The notes beneath the pieces are model-generated. The model worked only from the letters and a program-made list of their open reading frames with translations, did not search any database and was not told the origin of the DNA. A DNA stretch of 64,000 nt from Saxidomus purpurata (taxonomy: Eukaryota; Mollusca; Bivalvia; Venerida; Veneridae): assembly GCA_022818135.1 (NCBI GenBank), contig JAFMSR010000007.1:11107007-11171006 (forward strand), given 5' to 3'. The first letter of the stretch is position 1. Each line of letters begins with the position of its first letter. Shown here one piece after another: positions 47,266 to 61,719 of this stretch. The position numbers were made by a program, and so were the translations under genes.

Positions 47266-48700
47266 TATTTAGCAATAGCTCTGTAGTGCATGTTAGGGAT
47301 AGCACTTATATTCGGACAGAATACCTTAATTTTAGACAGTTTATGATTGTAACACAGATACAGCCATTTTACATCCGAATTATACCTTGCATCTATCTAT
47401 GCAGTCTGAATACAGTTCGACCGTGTTAATCATATCGAAGCACGGTAAAGGACGGTAAAAGGTAAACTTTTATATAAATAACATTTTGGAAGAAAAAAAA
47501 AACACAACAGCTGTAACGTAAAGATATAAAGACAAAAGCTGCTGCAACAATTGACACTACAAAAAAGAAATACGGATTTAGCAAATGCAAGCCATGTAGG
47601 ATTTATATAAATGATATCTAAGGTATCCGCTTTTGCATAAACCAATCATAAATCCAATATGTAACTAAACTAAAACAGTGTCGAAACCATAAATTTTGAC
47701 AATGGTTCATGATCAGTTTAGTTCCAGCTTGGATTTATAAGTATAAATAAAACCGGTATCATATTTTTGTCAAATTAACTACATTTCCTGGTTAATGCGG
47801 AATTCTTAAAGCTTGTCATGCAAGGTCACGGTATATTTTTGGTCTGTGATTTACCCCCATTAAAAGGAAACGAAGAACGAACGGCACATATAACCCATAG
47901 GTGTTAATTACATGTATCTTACTGTGCCATTCATACAACAGCTGCAGGTACGTGTATATAAACAATCAGATAAAATAAATGAAAGAAATAACAATAAAGC
48001 ATACATGTACAATGTTTGGTCGATTTTGTTTGATGTTTGTTACAAAGAATCTCAAGTTTAGTTTCCTGCAAAACGTATTAAAGGCACCTATATCCCGCAC
48101 ATCTATACTTATTAGATAATGTGCGTAATCACAATTAGATAGTCTTGTAGGAGCTACAGTCTACATGTACATAAAAAATAAGTGTTTTACAGCTGATTTT
48201 ATCGAAAGACTTAAATAAATAATCAAATTATATCCACGATGCTGTACATACTTAAATGAACGTATTTAAGCGTGGTTATACATGGAATGATTGCAATGAA
48301 AGCAGGAGATTCTTAAAGACGTATAATGTTCAAAACTTTGAAGATTTGTTTACAGGAATACAATGGACACTGATATACCAGCCGGTAGAAGATGATTCTG
48401 ACATGTTTCAAAAGGATTGGAACCGTAATTTATAAGAGGTATTTCGACGTTCTTGTCCAATTATAACACATTTTCTTTTTTAAATTTTGTCAAAATTTAA
48501 AAGAGTACTTCGAGGTTTGCGTGGAATTTCAAAGCAATTCCATATTTTCTAATTGTGAGCATTTTGAATTATTCAATTTTAAGACAATTTCACTTTAAAA
48601 GTAAAAGTAAATGCAGAAAAATAAGGCATACACATATTTTGTCATTCTTATATCTAACTTTTATCATAATGTACCTTTGTCGCAAACTGAAAAGATAGTT
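47266..48700. other. non-coding stretch
   Basis: Lies between modules T and S. The 71-codon minus-strand frame at 47430-47645 is not recognisable. Confidence 0.4.
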
Positions 48701-48704
48701 ATTT

Positions 48705-49085
48705 ACTTTCTTTAAGGGGCACTCCAATCAGCTAGCAGATTATATTCTCCAAACATAAATAATGTGTTCAATGAATGTAAAATAATAAATAAATACAATT
48801 ATAAAGAACAACATGTATCGAAAAAGCCTTATTATAGCACAATAATCAAAATGAACACCTACCTTTACAAATCGATATCCACCCATAAATTGTACAACAA
48901 CAACGTTACTATAATTATTGAATACTTAACGGTACTGCAACATATTTTAAAACACTTATTTTACTGATAATGACTGGAATGTATGGATTACACTTTAAGT
49001 TTAAGTAATTAAACTTTAAACTATTTTGTTATTTATGCTTTTGAAGTAATTAAATTTGACACCAGATTAAGGGAGTGTCTCTTTA
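48705..49085. repeat. module S, copy 2
   Basis: Close to S copy 1 (GCAGATTATATTCTC, TGTTCAATGAATGTAAAAT, AAATTGTACAACAACAAC) and, in its second half, to S copy 3 (CTGATAATGACTG, TTATGCTTTTGAAGT, TTAGGGAGTG or TAAGGGAGTG). It lies about 1.9 kb after T copy 1. Confidence 0.7.
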
Positions 49086-51230
49086 ATGTAACTGCCACTT
49101 CAGGTTGCCGTCAACACATTTGGATTCCTAGAGTAATAAAATTACTGCATGAATGAGCACAGTTAAGTTAATGTGTCTGGACCAAAAGGGATACTCTTTT
49201 ATTGTATGCTTCGTAATTGCTGTAATAAATTACACGAACTGACAAAATATATTTGTGAAACTTAACTGCACCTTTACATTTTATAATTCAGACAGCAACG
49301 TACAGGATAGACTGTACTGTAGTGGTGATAACAGTTAGAGAAGTCCGAGAAACAATGTTTCGGTAAAGGATCTTTAGACTTGGATAATACATGTCCATCC
49401 TACTCGATTTGATTCAGACATGTATTTGCATCTTTCTTGTTTATGCAAGTTGTCGATATGTGATCTTAAAAGTCGTCGACATTGTAATCATAAAATGTAA
49501 TCTGAAAAGTTATCGACCATTTACTTTTAATGCAATATAAGATGTGTTACTATAATTGTTACGGGGCAGTTTTAGATTTTGTTTCGATTAACATTTATTT
49601 AGCTGATTTACTATGTAAGCTTGGTCTTCTGTTTATGTTTCATTTCAATTATTTCCGTGTTGTATGAGTATGTTACTGAATGTTTAACTACCATCATTAA
49701 AATGTCCTGTAAAAAGGTTATTATTCACATACATAATTATACATGTAGTAAAAGGAAAATGAAACAAAAAGGCAACTGATTAAAACACCAGTATATGTAT
49801 GCCATTATGGTTACAATCAGGGCAGATATTATCAATGAAAACTAGTATAAGAGCTTGATAGGTTACTATTAACTTTGACAGTCTAGTTTTAGTTTAAAGA
49901 AATTATTGGATAATTTTTTTTTTTTTTTTTGTTACTTGGCTTTTGTTCTTTTGCTACGTGTTTTACATGCATTTTATTTCAAATAAGGTAAGGACAACGT
50001 CCTATGTAGAGTATGATTTGTTGAGTGACTAAACATTTTCAATATATCCTGCTGAACAGATATTAATATGAGAAGACGTAAGTGCACCCATCAGATTAAC
50101 TGCGTATTCTATGCTTCCATAAATCATCTTATATACATAGCCTTCATGCAGAATGATGTAATTTTGACGAAATGCGACCAACAAGGTTAAACATTTTCTA
50201 AGTTGATGTATCAAATATACCGAATTCGTTTTCCCCCAAAAACTTAAAACGTAATTAATGGATCGCCGTTCTTGTATCCATGCAAGTGGTTTTATAAAAC
50301 TGACGTTGTACATATGCAATTTGTCACTGCAATTTGTATTTATACTGACCTGTGTTATTGAATTACACTTGTCGATATTACCAGTAATAATTTTGAGTAT
50401 GAATTAAGTAGACAACTGAATGTATTTGATTACCATTCATCACAGAGAATATAAAGGAGTTTTATAATTATTGCTGTCTGCTCGTGTTGTTAAATTTTAT
50501 GTAGCATTAGGGATATTATATTATTGATCTGTATACGAACAGTAAACATGAAGGCTTTATTCATTTGAAATCTATAGATCGTATCAAGTCACAAACTAAC
50601 GACGTTCAGTAACTATTTGGAAAGAACGTATTTTCTATTATTTCAAAACTACATATATATCGTATAGACGTTTCTATGTATGTTAAGGTTATTGTTGTAT
50701 GAGTAAGTGCTACTACAGTAAGCCAGCACACTCATTTGACGAAATTATTGTCAGTATAATAGTGAAATGAATAATCCTATTTTTCAAACATTATGTTTAA
50801 ATTGTTTCGTTAAAATCAAAGATGTAAAATACTACGCAATATGTGAAATATGTTGGAATGCACATAATAATATCACCGCTTTATTCAAAGATTTGCATTA
50901 AAAAAATATGAAAGTGAAATTAAATGCTAGCATTGTCAGCAGAATGTTATGAAAGTACGGGGTTCAGTCTCACAATTTTTGTTACCCCAAATACACCCAC
51001 GAGTACAGTAAATAATCATTCAAGAGGTTTATTCGAATTTAGATACATACTTAACTCTTAAATTGGAATTACATGCAACATACACAGGCATTCCGTCACC
51101 GAAAATGCCATAGAATAGAACATATATGGTGTACGGGCTTAAAAATGCGGGCTAATTTTCCCAGTGAAGACGGGGAAAAAAGAATACTTAAACAAATATT
51201 TGAACTTTTACCAGAGAAACATTCAAGACA
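49086..51230. other. non-coding stretch
   Basis: Contains a T run at 49914-49930. The 96-codon minus-strand frame at 50029-50319 has no motif I recognise. Confidence 0.4.
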
Positions 51231-51254
51231 TGATGTCTAAAACAACATTTTGGT

Positions 51255-51430
51255 TGCCTTTGAGTCTGTTTTAAATCGCAAGATAAATAGATATTATTTG
51301 TAAAGAAAGACATAAAATGCCTTTGCATTTCATAATATACAGATTCTTCTAAATTGCACTGTATTGTCCTGCGTTCTACTTAATTGTTAATTGTATCTGT
51401 TTGTGTGTTCATTGATCTTTTCGTTGCTTT
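51255..51430. repeat. module U, copy 3
   Basis: GAGTCTGTTTTAAATC, AAATAGATATTATTT, GACATAAAATG, GCATTTCATAATATACAGAT and AATTGCACTGT align in order with U copy 2. It is more eroded than the others. Confidence 0.45.
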
Positions 51431-54400
51431 GACAATTGATCTTTGCGTCTGCCCCTTATCGCATATATCTATTCTGGATTGCTAATAAAGGACAACGAAT
51501 TGCATTATTCTATCGTCTAATAGAAACATAACACATGGTTATGTCAAGTGTGGGAGATTACTGGAAATCACGACGGCCTATATATAAAGAAAGGAGGCGC
51601 CCATGGAGTTTGGTAGAACGGATATTATCCCTTTGTAGTTTGTGATCCATGATTATGATTTTCTTGCATGTATAAAAATATCCGACATAATTATTTAGCG
51701 CCTGTCTGAAGTTTATAATAATAAATAATTGTCTTGTTTTGCTTTTGTAACAATTAGGCGTTATGCAAGAATTGAATAATTCAAAGGAAAGCAAACTGAA
51801 ACATACAAATATCATCCTATACCTCAACAGGTGTTTCATAAGGTTGATATTTTACAAGAAATAATCAGAAAATGAGTTCTTAATTGAGATACACATATAA
51901 ATTGACTGCACTGTATGTTTATGTATGCTAATATATAAAATACTAGCTTGAAATAGTAGTTAAATTATAATCTTACCATATCCAAATATGCCCGTCTTGT
52001 TTGTCTTCCCTTCTTGATATTTCGGCAAAAGGCAATTTCTGGAATTGACAATAAGAATCGTTTAAGACAGGGTCCGTAACTCCTTTATATAAGAGGCTTT
52101 ATGGCTGGTTATAGAGCTCTGACACAATTTGGTGATGACTTGATAAAATCTATCTAAACTAGAAAGTGGAAAATGACATTAACAACCCCATCAATTCCAG
52201 GCTATCCTTTTAGAACGCCCGATATACAGACGGACGTATATAAAAATAACTGGCACGATGACCCTTCAAATTTTGTTCTTTTTTGAAAGAATATTGAATG
52301 AAAAACCCATACACAAGTAATGAAAGAATGGTAAATATTTCTACATGGCAGCAAATAAAGTTACGAAAATAAATTATTGAATTTATATGCTAAATCGGAT
52401 GGGTTTGAACATTTACTTTAAATTGCAGCCCTATCTCAGTTCGTGACATAAAAGGTTATATAACCTTTCGTTCCTATTTCTGTACGGAGAATCATTTTAT
52501 TACGATTTTAATAACTCATATCACTTTTCAAGCATATTTGTGAATATTATGAATAGCTATTCCTAATGTGCCATGGCAGAGACATAGAAACTATGCATCT
52601 GTCCATAGTTAAGGTTCATTTTCTTTGAACGTATCTTTGATACAGTGTGTGTTTAGATTTATTTTGTTAAAAAAAAGAAGATCCTATTATCCCATGTTTT
52701 CTTGCATTCTTTTAATTTGGAATGACAATTCTGAATTACTTATCTATGAGCCCTTTAAGAAAAATAGAACCATTTTGATATACACGCACAACAAAAATAT
52801 GCAAAACTTGTCATGTAAACATCATAAAGGAGCTGTAATGTATCTGTATAGAACGTGAAGAAATTTTACTTTTAATATTCTAGTAAATATGTACATGTAC
52901 AAGAAACGGCCTGAAGATGTAGCTCCCCCTCATAAGATTTGCCGTTCTTTTAATCTACTACAAACAACAATAATTGTGGAAAACAAGATTAGGCAAAAAC
53001 AGTGTAATGAAAGACAAATAAATAATGAAACATTTTACACAAATAATTTGACTTCATCTTCTCTTGTGAAGAATACTGGATGCTAAAACGCCCTTAGACG
53101 GAAATCTGAATTTGAGGAGGCACGCAAAAAGGAGATCTGCCATTATAAGTATAACATGAGTGACATTGCAAATAAATGTCTACAGAGACTATTATAAAGC
53201 ATTCTGACAACCAGACAAACACTCAGTCAATGCATTCCGTGCATTCATTCATCTAGATTTATGAAGAGTTATTAAAACTGTGCCTCCTTCTCTGTCTCGT
53301 TTGTCTATTTTACACTTAGATTTCCTGGCACTATCATATGAACACATTTTTTTCTTAATGTCAGCATGCATTGTGTAGTTTTCACTTCTCTTAATATTAA
53401 TAGTTATTTATAGATCTACCTACAGACAATTAGTATAAAGTTTTGCATTAACATGTAATTTGATTCATTTTCATACAATGAGTGAGCTGATTCGTTGATT
53501 TATAAGGGAAATCATTATTTATGATCAATTTATCAGTTTTACCGATAAATAAACAAAGATAATTATGAAAATGTTATTTTTCAAAAATGTATTGAACTGA
53601 AAGTACGATGTATTTTGTAATAAGAATTAAGATTTGCCTCAGTAAGCCTTCAATAATACATGTAGGTTTTCCCTGATATCAAAATAAGGTGAACACTGCT
53701 GTTGATAAGGTAAGGATGAACGTCAATTATGCAAACATATATCAATCAGAATGTCTGCATCCATAACGAAGCCAATCTTACCACATCGAGCTATCCGATA
53801 AACATCGTATCTTATTGTATAATATAATTTCAGTTGCGCGTGTTTAGATATATTTCAATTCTTATGAATAATTGATTGAACAAAACAATATATTTTTCTT
53901 TTACCACTGACTCAAGTGAATATCCATATTATTGTATGATATCAATGTGCCACAAGAATTCCCAAATCTAAAAAAAACAGTTTACTTTAAATTTAACAAA
54001 TATATCTTATCTCGTCAAAATTTAACGGTTTCTTTTTGGCACGACAGAAAATTGTTCACGACTTTTTGCTAATGATGATTGCCTTTTGAATTTACAGGGT
54101 GCATTTGAACTAAATGATTAGAAAGCAGTACATTTGAGTTAGCTGTGTCGTGATTATAACAAAGGACAAACGAAGCAATAGAGAAAACCATATTATCAAT
54201 TGACGAAAGATTACAACATATATGTGAATTAACAGTGGAACATATTGGACACAACATACAGGGAGGTATATGTGCTCAAAACGAACGAAGGTGTCTCATA
54301 AGTCAGAAATGGCTGGCCCTTTAAATAGGGGTGACACTATAATAAACAAACACTTTACCTTTACCTTTTACAGGCTTAAAATCATTTCGGAAGCAAACAT

Positions 54401-56110
54401 GTCAAATGATGTTGACTCCGAAAGTTCGACAAAGAAATAATAAAAATAATAACAGAAGAAGAATCTGATTAACAAGTATCACCGAATTTACTAAATTACA
54501 CATATACATTCATTTTATACCAAATACAAATGGGGTAAATGACTTTATTATAAGAGGAAATGTGTTTAATGAAATAGCTTTTTACAATTATTAATTTAGT
54601 GGCTTTTCCGATGTTTTGCATCATATCTAAAATGTAATGATGTGATTAATGTACTGTTAGAAGCGTCCAAACACCACACAATCAATACACAAATTATGAT
54701 AAGGAAAATTGACCACCCACAAACAGTTCTTTATAATGCTTGAATCAACAAATATGCGGAATGTAAATACAGAATCTTATTTCATTTATTCTGCGAATCA
54801 AATTGCTAACAAATTAATAAAGCAACGTGAAAATGAGCATTACAGAACAGTGCCTATTCCTTATAATCAAGCTTCCTGTAAAATCTGGATTCTTGCATTC
54901 CTTACAATGTCTAACTATAGATATACGAGTACATGTACAGAGTTATAGAAGCTATAACACTAACTTTAATCTAACAGCTAAAACCTTACGCTCAACTAAA
55001 AAAATATATTCGATATTGGCAAAGTAAAATTACAAAGAACAAGCATGTTAAATGCAAGACAATGTACACATTCATACCAAACTAAGATCTGAAACCCTGC
55101 TTCTAGACAGAGGTTTCAAAAGTTTGATTGATATGTAAAATAAAGAAGCTAGAAACATTCTAAAAGACACTGTATTACATACAGAGACAGATCTCCACTA
55201 TGTTTGTTAGATATTTAATCAGCAAGATATGATGTATGTAAAAGACAACTCATAATCTAAGGTAGAAAGTTATTCCAAAAATGATATAGATGGTTTTATA
55301 TGCAAGTAGATCAAAGATAAAAAATGCAGCGTGGCCAATGTACTGCTCACGAACTTGAATTTTGGAGTATTTTTGACGACTTAATTTGACTTGAAATTAA
55401 CATGATAAATTATGTCGATAGTCATGATAAAATGCACGTGCCATTACAACCAAAAGTACTCATACACTGTTAAATAATCGACATAATTTATTTAGAATCT
55501 GGAGTTATAACATTTTATTTGAAGAAAAAAGGTTGACAACGATTTTCGCAATATGATATCGATGTAACAGCATCTGGTTATTCTCTAATAAACGTGAAAG
55601 AAAATAATCAAATACTGTTTATATGCTCTGTTTACTATCCATCCAGTTCTTACACGGAATTGTCGTCACGATAGTACAATACAAGCACTTATTTGAAGAC
55701 GTTATATCATAATTGAATTTTTGGTTTGAAATACGTAATCACAAAACGCCTTGAATATTTTTGCTTACTTTTTTCATCATTTATTTTAATTAAATGTACA
55801 TTACTGAATGTTTCCAAAAACTGCCCGGATAGACATGAAGAAATTACATTCCTGATTAGTCCTTATACTGGTTCTTCCCATAATATGTATATACATAAAA
55901 CTCCTAAAGTCTCCCTAAAGATAGCTATCATTATGTTGAAAGATGGAAAACACTTAAGGAGTAATTGCGCATCAAAAACTACTGTTTGAAAACAGCGAAC
56001 AATGATTGTATTGCAAAACATTGAACCGTAATTTTTTTTAACTGCATAAGAGGAAAATCCAAAATCCATTCTCGTTTTCCTTTTGCCTTTATGTCACTTT
56101 TGAATTGAAT
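51431..56110. other. long non-coding stretch
   Basis: About 4.7 kb without a supported gene or element. Open frames at 51558-51839 (minus), 52625-52858, 54709-54948 and 55726-55989 are under 95 codons and unrecognised. CAGACGGACG near 52228 may be a crumb of the satellite tail. Confidence 0.45.
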
Positions 56111-56113
56111 AAC

Positions 56114-56910
56114 AGCCCTGTTACACTAAAAACCCTCTTTGCGACCACTCGGATTTCGAGATCACCCCGCTAATGAGACCATTATAACTCAGAACCGAAT
56201 TTTTTTATATACTTTATTGGTCTCTTAACTCCAAAAATAAGATAATCCCGTTATTCAGTAAATACGATCATTAACTACAGTCCCTTTCATTAATTAGCTG
56301 CTATATTAATTCAATAATGCGACCGCAAGCTGTTTTCTCATTGCAATTGCATGTGTATTGTTTAAATCTTCATAACACGACATAAACAACAGCTGCTCAA
56401 GTTTTACGACAATTAATGACCGATTTACGACTACTGAGCTATCACTTTACGGCAAAGGTCAAGGATAGCGTGAAACATGATAATTCATTGGGTGTTTTTT
56501 TTATTTATTTATACATATGATATCACTGTCGTTGGGGCAAACTGTTAGAATCTTGTGAAGCATACAGTCAACTCTTGATATGCTTTAAGTGGTGATCAGA
56601 AACTTTTAGTTGTGAAGTGGTTAAGAATAAATGACATACTTAATTAATGTTGAGTGTATCATATTACAGTATCTAGCCAACAGGGACGAAATTGTTTTAT
56701 TTCATGAAAAATGAATTATAAAAATTTTATTCATGTTAAGTATAACAGATTATGAACTGATCCTTTGTAAAGACCAATTTATGTACATCAATGATCTTGC
56801 TGTAATAAAATTAATATTATCCACTACTGAAAGACCAAACTCAATACTGAGACCACCCCGCTAATAAGACCATTTCCATAAAGCCCGAACTATGGTCTTA
56901 TTACAGGGCT
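56114..56910. mobile_element. 797-bp non-autonomous element with AGCCCTGTTA ends
   Basis: The left AGCCCTGTTA (56114-56123) and right TTACAGGGCT (56901-56910) are inverted with one mismatch. A segment GAGA(T/C)CACCCCGCTAAT(G/A)A, followed by GACCATT, occurs directly repeated near both ends (56158-56183 and 56849-56874). I recognise this arrangement, with GACCACCCCGCTAATAAGACC, from repeats widespread in bivalves. No coding sequence. Confidence 0.6.
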
Positions 56911-57139
56911 TTTAATGCACCAAAGATGTATTCGAATATCTGATGCATATATCAGTCAACTATACATTATATAATTCATGTCACTGAAAATGCCATAAAA
57001 ATATTATAAAGCGTTTTAGAGCAAAGAAATTTGCGCTGCTTCTCTGATCAATGACAGGAAATTAATACACGTGAAAAATATTTGAGCTATAAAATACAGA
57101 AACGTTCATGAAATGAAGTCTGAATTACATATGTCTAGG

Positions 57140-57350
57140 TTACTGTAGTCTGCAAAAATAGAAGAAAAAAACAGAGACATTATTTGTTTGGTCAGACATA
57201 TAACGTTTTATCTGACATTTGCGTTCCTAAATATATTCTACAATTTCTGCACAATTGCATAGTTGTGAAAGGTCTTTTATTGCAAAAAGGAGGTTATTCA
57301 CATTTAATTTGCTTTTAATGTTGTCTGTTTGTTTGGTGATTTGCCTATCC
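57140..57350. repeat. module U, copy 4
   Basis: Pairs with U copy 2 at 32440-32680: GTCAGACATATAACGTTTTAT, TTCCTAAATATATTCT, AATTGCAT, and the TGTCTGTTTGTTT stretch near 57322. Confidence 0.6.
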
Positions 57351-59360
57351 GTTTTTTAGCAATTCATGTATATGTCTGCTCTTTATATCTTAAATCAATT
57401 TTGTTTTGTTAATTAAGTTCATGAAAAAATAAATGTAATCGTACGAACGGTGTATATGTAAAAGATTTGTTCGAAACGTTCATAGACCCACATGTTTGCA
57501 CAGAAACTGTTAAAATTGTGCATACATCTAGTGTGTTGCATGTATGTATTTGCACATTTTAATTAAATATGTGGAAACTTAATGCGGTAAATAAAAATGC
57601 TGTTGCGAAAGTCTACGAATACTTTTAACAACCCTCGTAGATGGTAAAGTTGAGCACAAGTTATCGTATTTAATGCGTTATAATTCGTACATCTTCTGGC
57701 GTTTGCTGATAAACATATTTCAAGGTAGAAACCTCGAAAGCGATTGTCGTAAAGATTTAAGAACTTGTTTTGCTACCGAGAGTAAAATATTTACATGTAG
57801 TATAAATCTGAGAAACCTCTGTTCTTTCCGGTCTTTGTTTGGACATAACTTCCTCATTCATAATTGCGCGATCAACTGATACTTTATGATATAGATTCAT
57901 ATATATTTCTAGTTATCACGCTATTAATTTTAAATGTGTGATCTAATAAATTATATTGACGGGCACGAGTATTAAGTATGCTAAAACTGTTTAATGATTT
58001 GAAAATAGGGCTTTCATGCTCCATCGCAGGACAAATAACGTTTAAAACCAATATGACAATAACCAAGTTGGTGAAACGAAAGAAATTTAATTCTAAACAG
58101 AGAAACAATTATCGTCAGAAAAACTGTATTAGTTGGTTACCTGCAATTGTATATTGTGATCACCAATACTTCCCTATGTACGTATCAATGATACTGTAAA
58201 AGGTTGACTAAATACCTTTATTATATACCAAGTACTGATCGGCTTTATCCCAGTATTTTATCCACACTTGGTTTATTGTTTTGTTGCTGTGCCCTAGCGG
58301 AAAACATTTGCTTAATATCTTTCACAATAATCCTTGTATCAAAGCAATCGTTTACGAAACAGTTCAGTAACATTCAGATCTTTTACCATTTATATGTACA
58401 TCTACTTTTGGTGCTTGACAACAGAGTATGAGTTACACAGACGAGTGTATAATTCAGATTTTCAATCATGACAACGAATACAAAGGAATTCGATACACAC
58501 GCAATGTGTGCATGTTATTCAAAGTATTTTCCATTACAGACATGCTATTATTTATCTGGATATTGATAGAAAAATAATAAATTTTCGTACCAGGAATAAT
58601 TACCGATCTAGCCCGTTTTACAACAGTAAATGTTCGGATCAAAAGTAGATCAAACCATTTTAAAGTAAATGAATAACCGGCCAGTTGGACATTTTAAGGA
58701 GAGCTGAGATTCTTTGAAACTAACATTTCGGTAGCCTTACTGTACCAAGAACAAAACCTTATGAACAGAATGATAACAAACAATATGATTCACACAGAGA
58801 GAAATATTATTTTTACGATGATCACAGATCATTATAGGGAAGTCTTTGTCCGGAGCTATGGCGTGATACTAACAGGTCAGTAGTGGTGATGTAATCAACT
58901 AAAATGTGCTCTGTGGATAAGGCATTAATCTTTTGATGGAAACAGTTATCAAATATTCATTATTCCTCAACGCATTTATTAAATAAATGACTGTGTAGTT
59001 TTCGATTATCTTTTGGTCGGTCAATACAGATTATTATAGGTTTAATAGTCTTAGATTATTTCATGTTGAACTCGGCTTATACAGGAAATGCTTACTGTGC
59101 GAGGAGATGTTAGACTATGACCTGAATTGCTACAGTAACTTCAAGTACCAAAAGTAATGTTACACGAACATATATTTAGTGTCAATGTTTGAGGCTGGCT
59201 GACTGCTGGAGAAACCGCTAAGGAATGGTTTTCCATGGTCTGGATTCTAACTTTGCCGTGTTTTGTCTGTGTATCTAAGAAAAGTATCATACGGTCGTCA
59301 AGTGTTTGCGATGACTGGACAGCAATAGGTTTTTGCCCTTGCACTTGGCAATTCCTAGCT
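57351..59360. other. non-coding stretch
   Basis: Frames at 57673-57879, 57978-58199 and 58204-58431 follow each other on the plus strand but are short and unlike any family I know, with no splice signals that I would trust. Confidence 0.4.
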
Positions 59361-59437
59361 AGCCTTGCTGTATCTTGCCTTGCTTTGCCTTGCATTGCTT
59401 TCAATTTTATTGCACTGCCTTGCATTGCCTTGCCTTA
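59361..59437 (+). repeat. degenerate CCTTG / CATTG pentamer repeat
   Basis: About a dozen five-base steps of CCTTG, CTTTG, CATTG and similar. It explains the open frames on both strands at 59141-59489. Confidence 0.8.
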
Positions 59438-59883
59438 TATTGACGCGGATTGTTGTTTCCATTCACGTCTTGGCGTTACCCAGCTGTGAATGGGAATCGC
59501 AATTTGATGTTCAATAGTCCGATGTTTTGGTGTTGCAGGAGTCAATTTGCTCCTATTAACAAGTTGCGTTTAGCACGTCTGTTTTCCTTTCGGACGACGG
59601 GATTTTACCTTTAAAGACTGTTCATGGAGTGACCCTGGTTAGTCTTGAGCGGCGAATTATATCCACTTTCAAATATTGAATATTTCGTGTATTACTGGAA
59701 ACAAATAAATTGTTGTTCTAAACATAGCTGAATCTCTTACACTGCATTTAAATGCTACGCAAATAAAGAATATACTGTAAGAGATGTATCTGTGTTTACT
59801 TCGAGTAATAAGATAATGATATTATAATTCCAGCGGAAATTCACCAACTTTAACCATAAAGCGGATATTATGTAATACATGGT

Positions 59884-60365
59884 ACTCGTATAATGGTATT
59901 AGCGTTGTATCAACATTTTTATGTCTAAAAGCAATATTAGAGGAGAACAAGGAAACACATTCCTAACTTTCCATAAATCAAGACTGCTTTTCTTGCAATG
60001 CACGGAATGTTGTTTTACTGTTTATTTGTGTGAAGGTCTCCATTGTATAAATCAAATAGAAACATTAATTTGCAATGTCAAACCTTCATTTGTAGTGGTC
60101 TATCTTTTTGCATGTCTACAAACTCTGTGAAAGTGCATTCGGGAATCTCGGGAATTGTTTATGTTTAAAAATGTGGATAAAGAAAAACAAATTAAATTAA
60201 TTGTTTGTTTTGTCTCTCTGCTTATTTATCCATTTCCGCACTTTGGTTCAATATTTTGCGTTTGTTCCTTATCTTAAAAATTAAGCTTTCGTTGGTGTAA
60301 AACTAAGCAAATATGTTCAGCTAATAGAAAGGCTGAGTTAATCCTCGAATACAGCGATTTAAGCG
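59884..60365. repeat. module T, copy 2
   Basis: Counterpart of 46810-47265, about 13.1 kb away in the same orientation. See that entry for landmarks. Confidence 0.75.
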
Positions 60366-60594
60366 GGATGTTTTAAAAATATGAGAAGTTTGAGTTACCT
60401 ATTAAATCGAAAGAACGATCGTCCAAGTAACATGGTTCCGTAATCTATGACCTTGAGTACGGTAAAAAGCCTGTACAGCACGAAAAATAAAATCGCCCGA
60501 AGATCTGGTAGCGCCCAACAACTGGTAGGAATCAAGTAAGGCATAGAGCGTTGATATTTGATTTGCAACATATTCTAATACACCTTTTACAAAG

Positions 60595-60660
60595 TGTGTT
60601 CACACCGTGCCCCTAAGGTCAAAATTGACCATGTTCCGGGGTTCGTTTTTCTATATAGAG
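60595..60660 (+). repeat. fragment of a dispersed repeat with inverted AGGTCA half-sites
   Basis: GTGCCCCTAAGGTCAAAATT, then GACCATG, is a sequence I recognise from bivalve dispersed repeats. AGGTCA (60616-60621) and TGACCA (60626-60631) face each other four bases apart. Confidence 0.45.
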
Positions 60661-60689
60661 TGATTGGAAAGTCTTCTATATATCTACAT

Positions 60690-60880
60690 GAGGCTTTGAA
60701 GTGAGTGCCCCTTCTATAAAGTTCCAACTTAAAAGTTTCGGGATCGAGCCCCACTGGGGTCACGACAGGACTTCCTCATATGACACCAGTACTGGTTTTT
60801 CCAGGAAGCGGAATCGGGAGTGATTCGATAAGCTACAAGCTTTTTTCACAATTGAGCTAAAATAAATTAGAATAAACTAA
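60690..60880 (+). mobile_element. tRNA-derived SINE (V-SINE/RUDI-like core)
   Basis: A B-box-like GGGATCGAGCC (60740-60750) is followed by CACTGGGGTCACGACAGGAC, the core ACCAGTACTGGTTTTTCCAG then GAAGCGGAATC (60784-60814), and an A/T-rich tail with AAATAAATTAGAATAAAC. The core is one I associate with mollusc SINEs such as RUDI. The A box is worn. It lies just after module T copy 2 and is absent from the matching place after T copy 1. Confidence 0.65.
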
Positions 60881-61715
60881 AAGTTCTTAACGCCGACTGT
60901 TGAAACATTGAAACAGGACTCAGAAGAAGCATGTAAATGTCAATCAAATTAAACGCATTACAAGTTATAACCAGCGTTTCGATCAATGTTCTGCTATCAT
61001 GTAATCGAAGATTTGATATAGTTTTATTGTCACAGGTTGTATTCACATTTACTTTTAATACTGAAATCAACACTGCCATATGACCAGTAACAGCCAGAGC
61101 ATAGTTTAACTAACGACTGTATTGCAAACAATACATTGAAAGTTCATACAGTTGTCAACTATTTCTGCTTTAATTATTGTAACCTAGCGACAATACGTGG
61201 GACGCGAAAATAAAGTGGTTTACAGTATGTACTTTATAGTATTGTATTACTGAACTGAGAAGTATTGCAGCGTTATATATTTAAACTAAGTCGAGATAAA
61301 AGATATAATGATAAATTTATAGGCAAGTCATTTGACAGTTTAAGAACGTTGACCTCGATCAAGAGCTATCTGTATATAATTAACTTATTCTTTGGCCATA
61401 TTGCATCAAAATACAAAGAAACTTTATCAAAAATGAAATTCCGTTAAGAAATTGACTGACTTATATTTTGCGATGTAACAGTATCGTAATTGTTTGAGTT
61501 TATGGCGCTGTACAGTATTATAATAACAATATTATAGAGTCAAAAGTAATGACGTCATTAATTGACGTATGTTATGTGGTTACTGTGGAAGTCAGCTGAT
61601 TTATCCTAAAAATATTGTTATCCGACACTATTCATACATCATTTTTAGGCAGGTTTCCAAAAGCCCCACTGTACATACTTAAACAATAAAGTGACATTTA
61701 TTCAACAGACAAATC
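60881..61715. other. non-coding stretch
   Basis: Nothing supported. Confidence 0.35.
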
Positions 61716-61719
61716 TGTG

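Noticed and set aside
57673..58431. Three successive plus-strand frames as exons of one gene
   Set aside because: No shared domain, no convincing splice sites and no similarity to anything I know; the spacing is what random short frames give.
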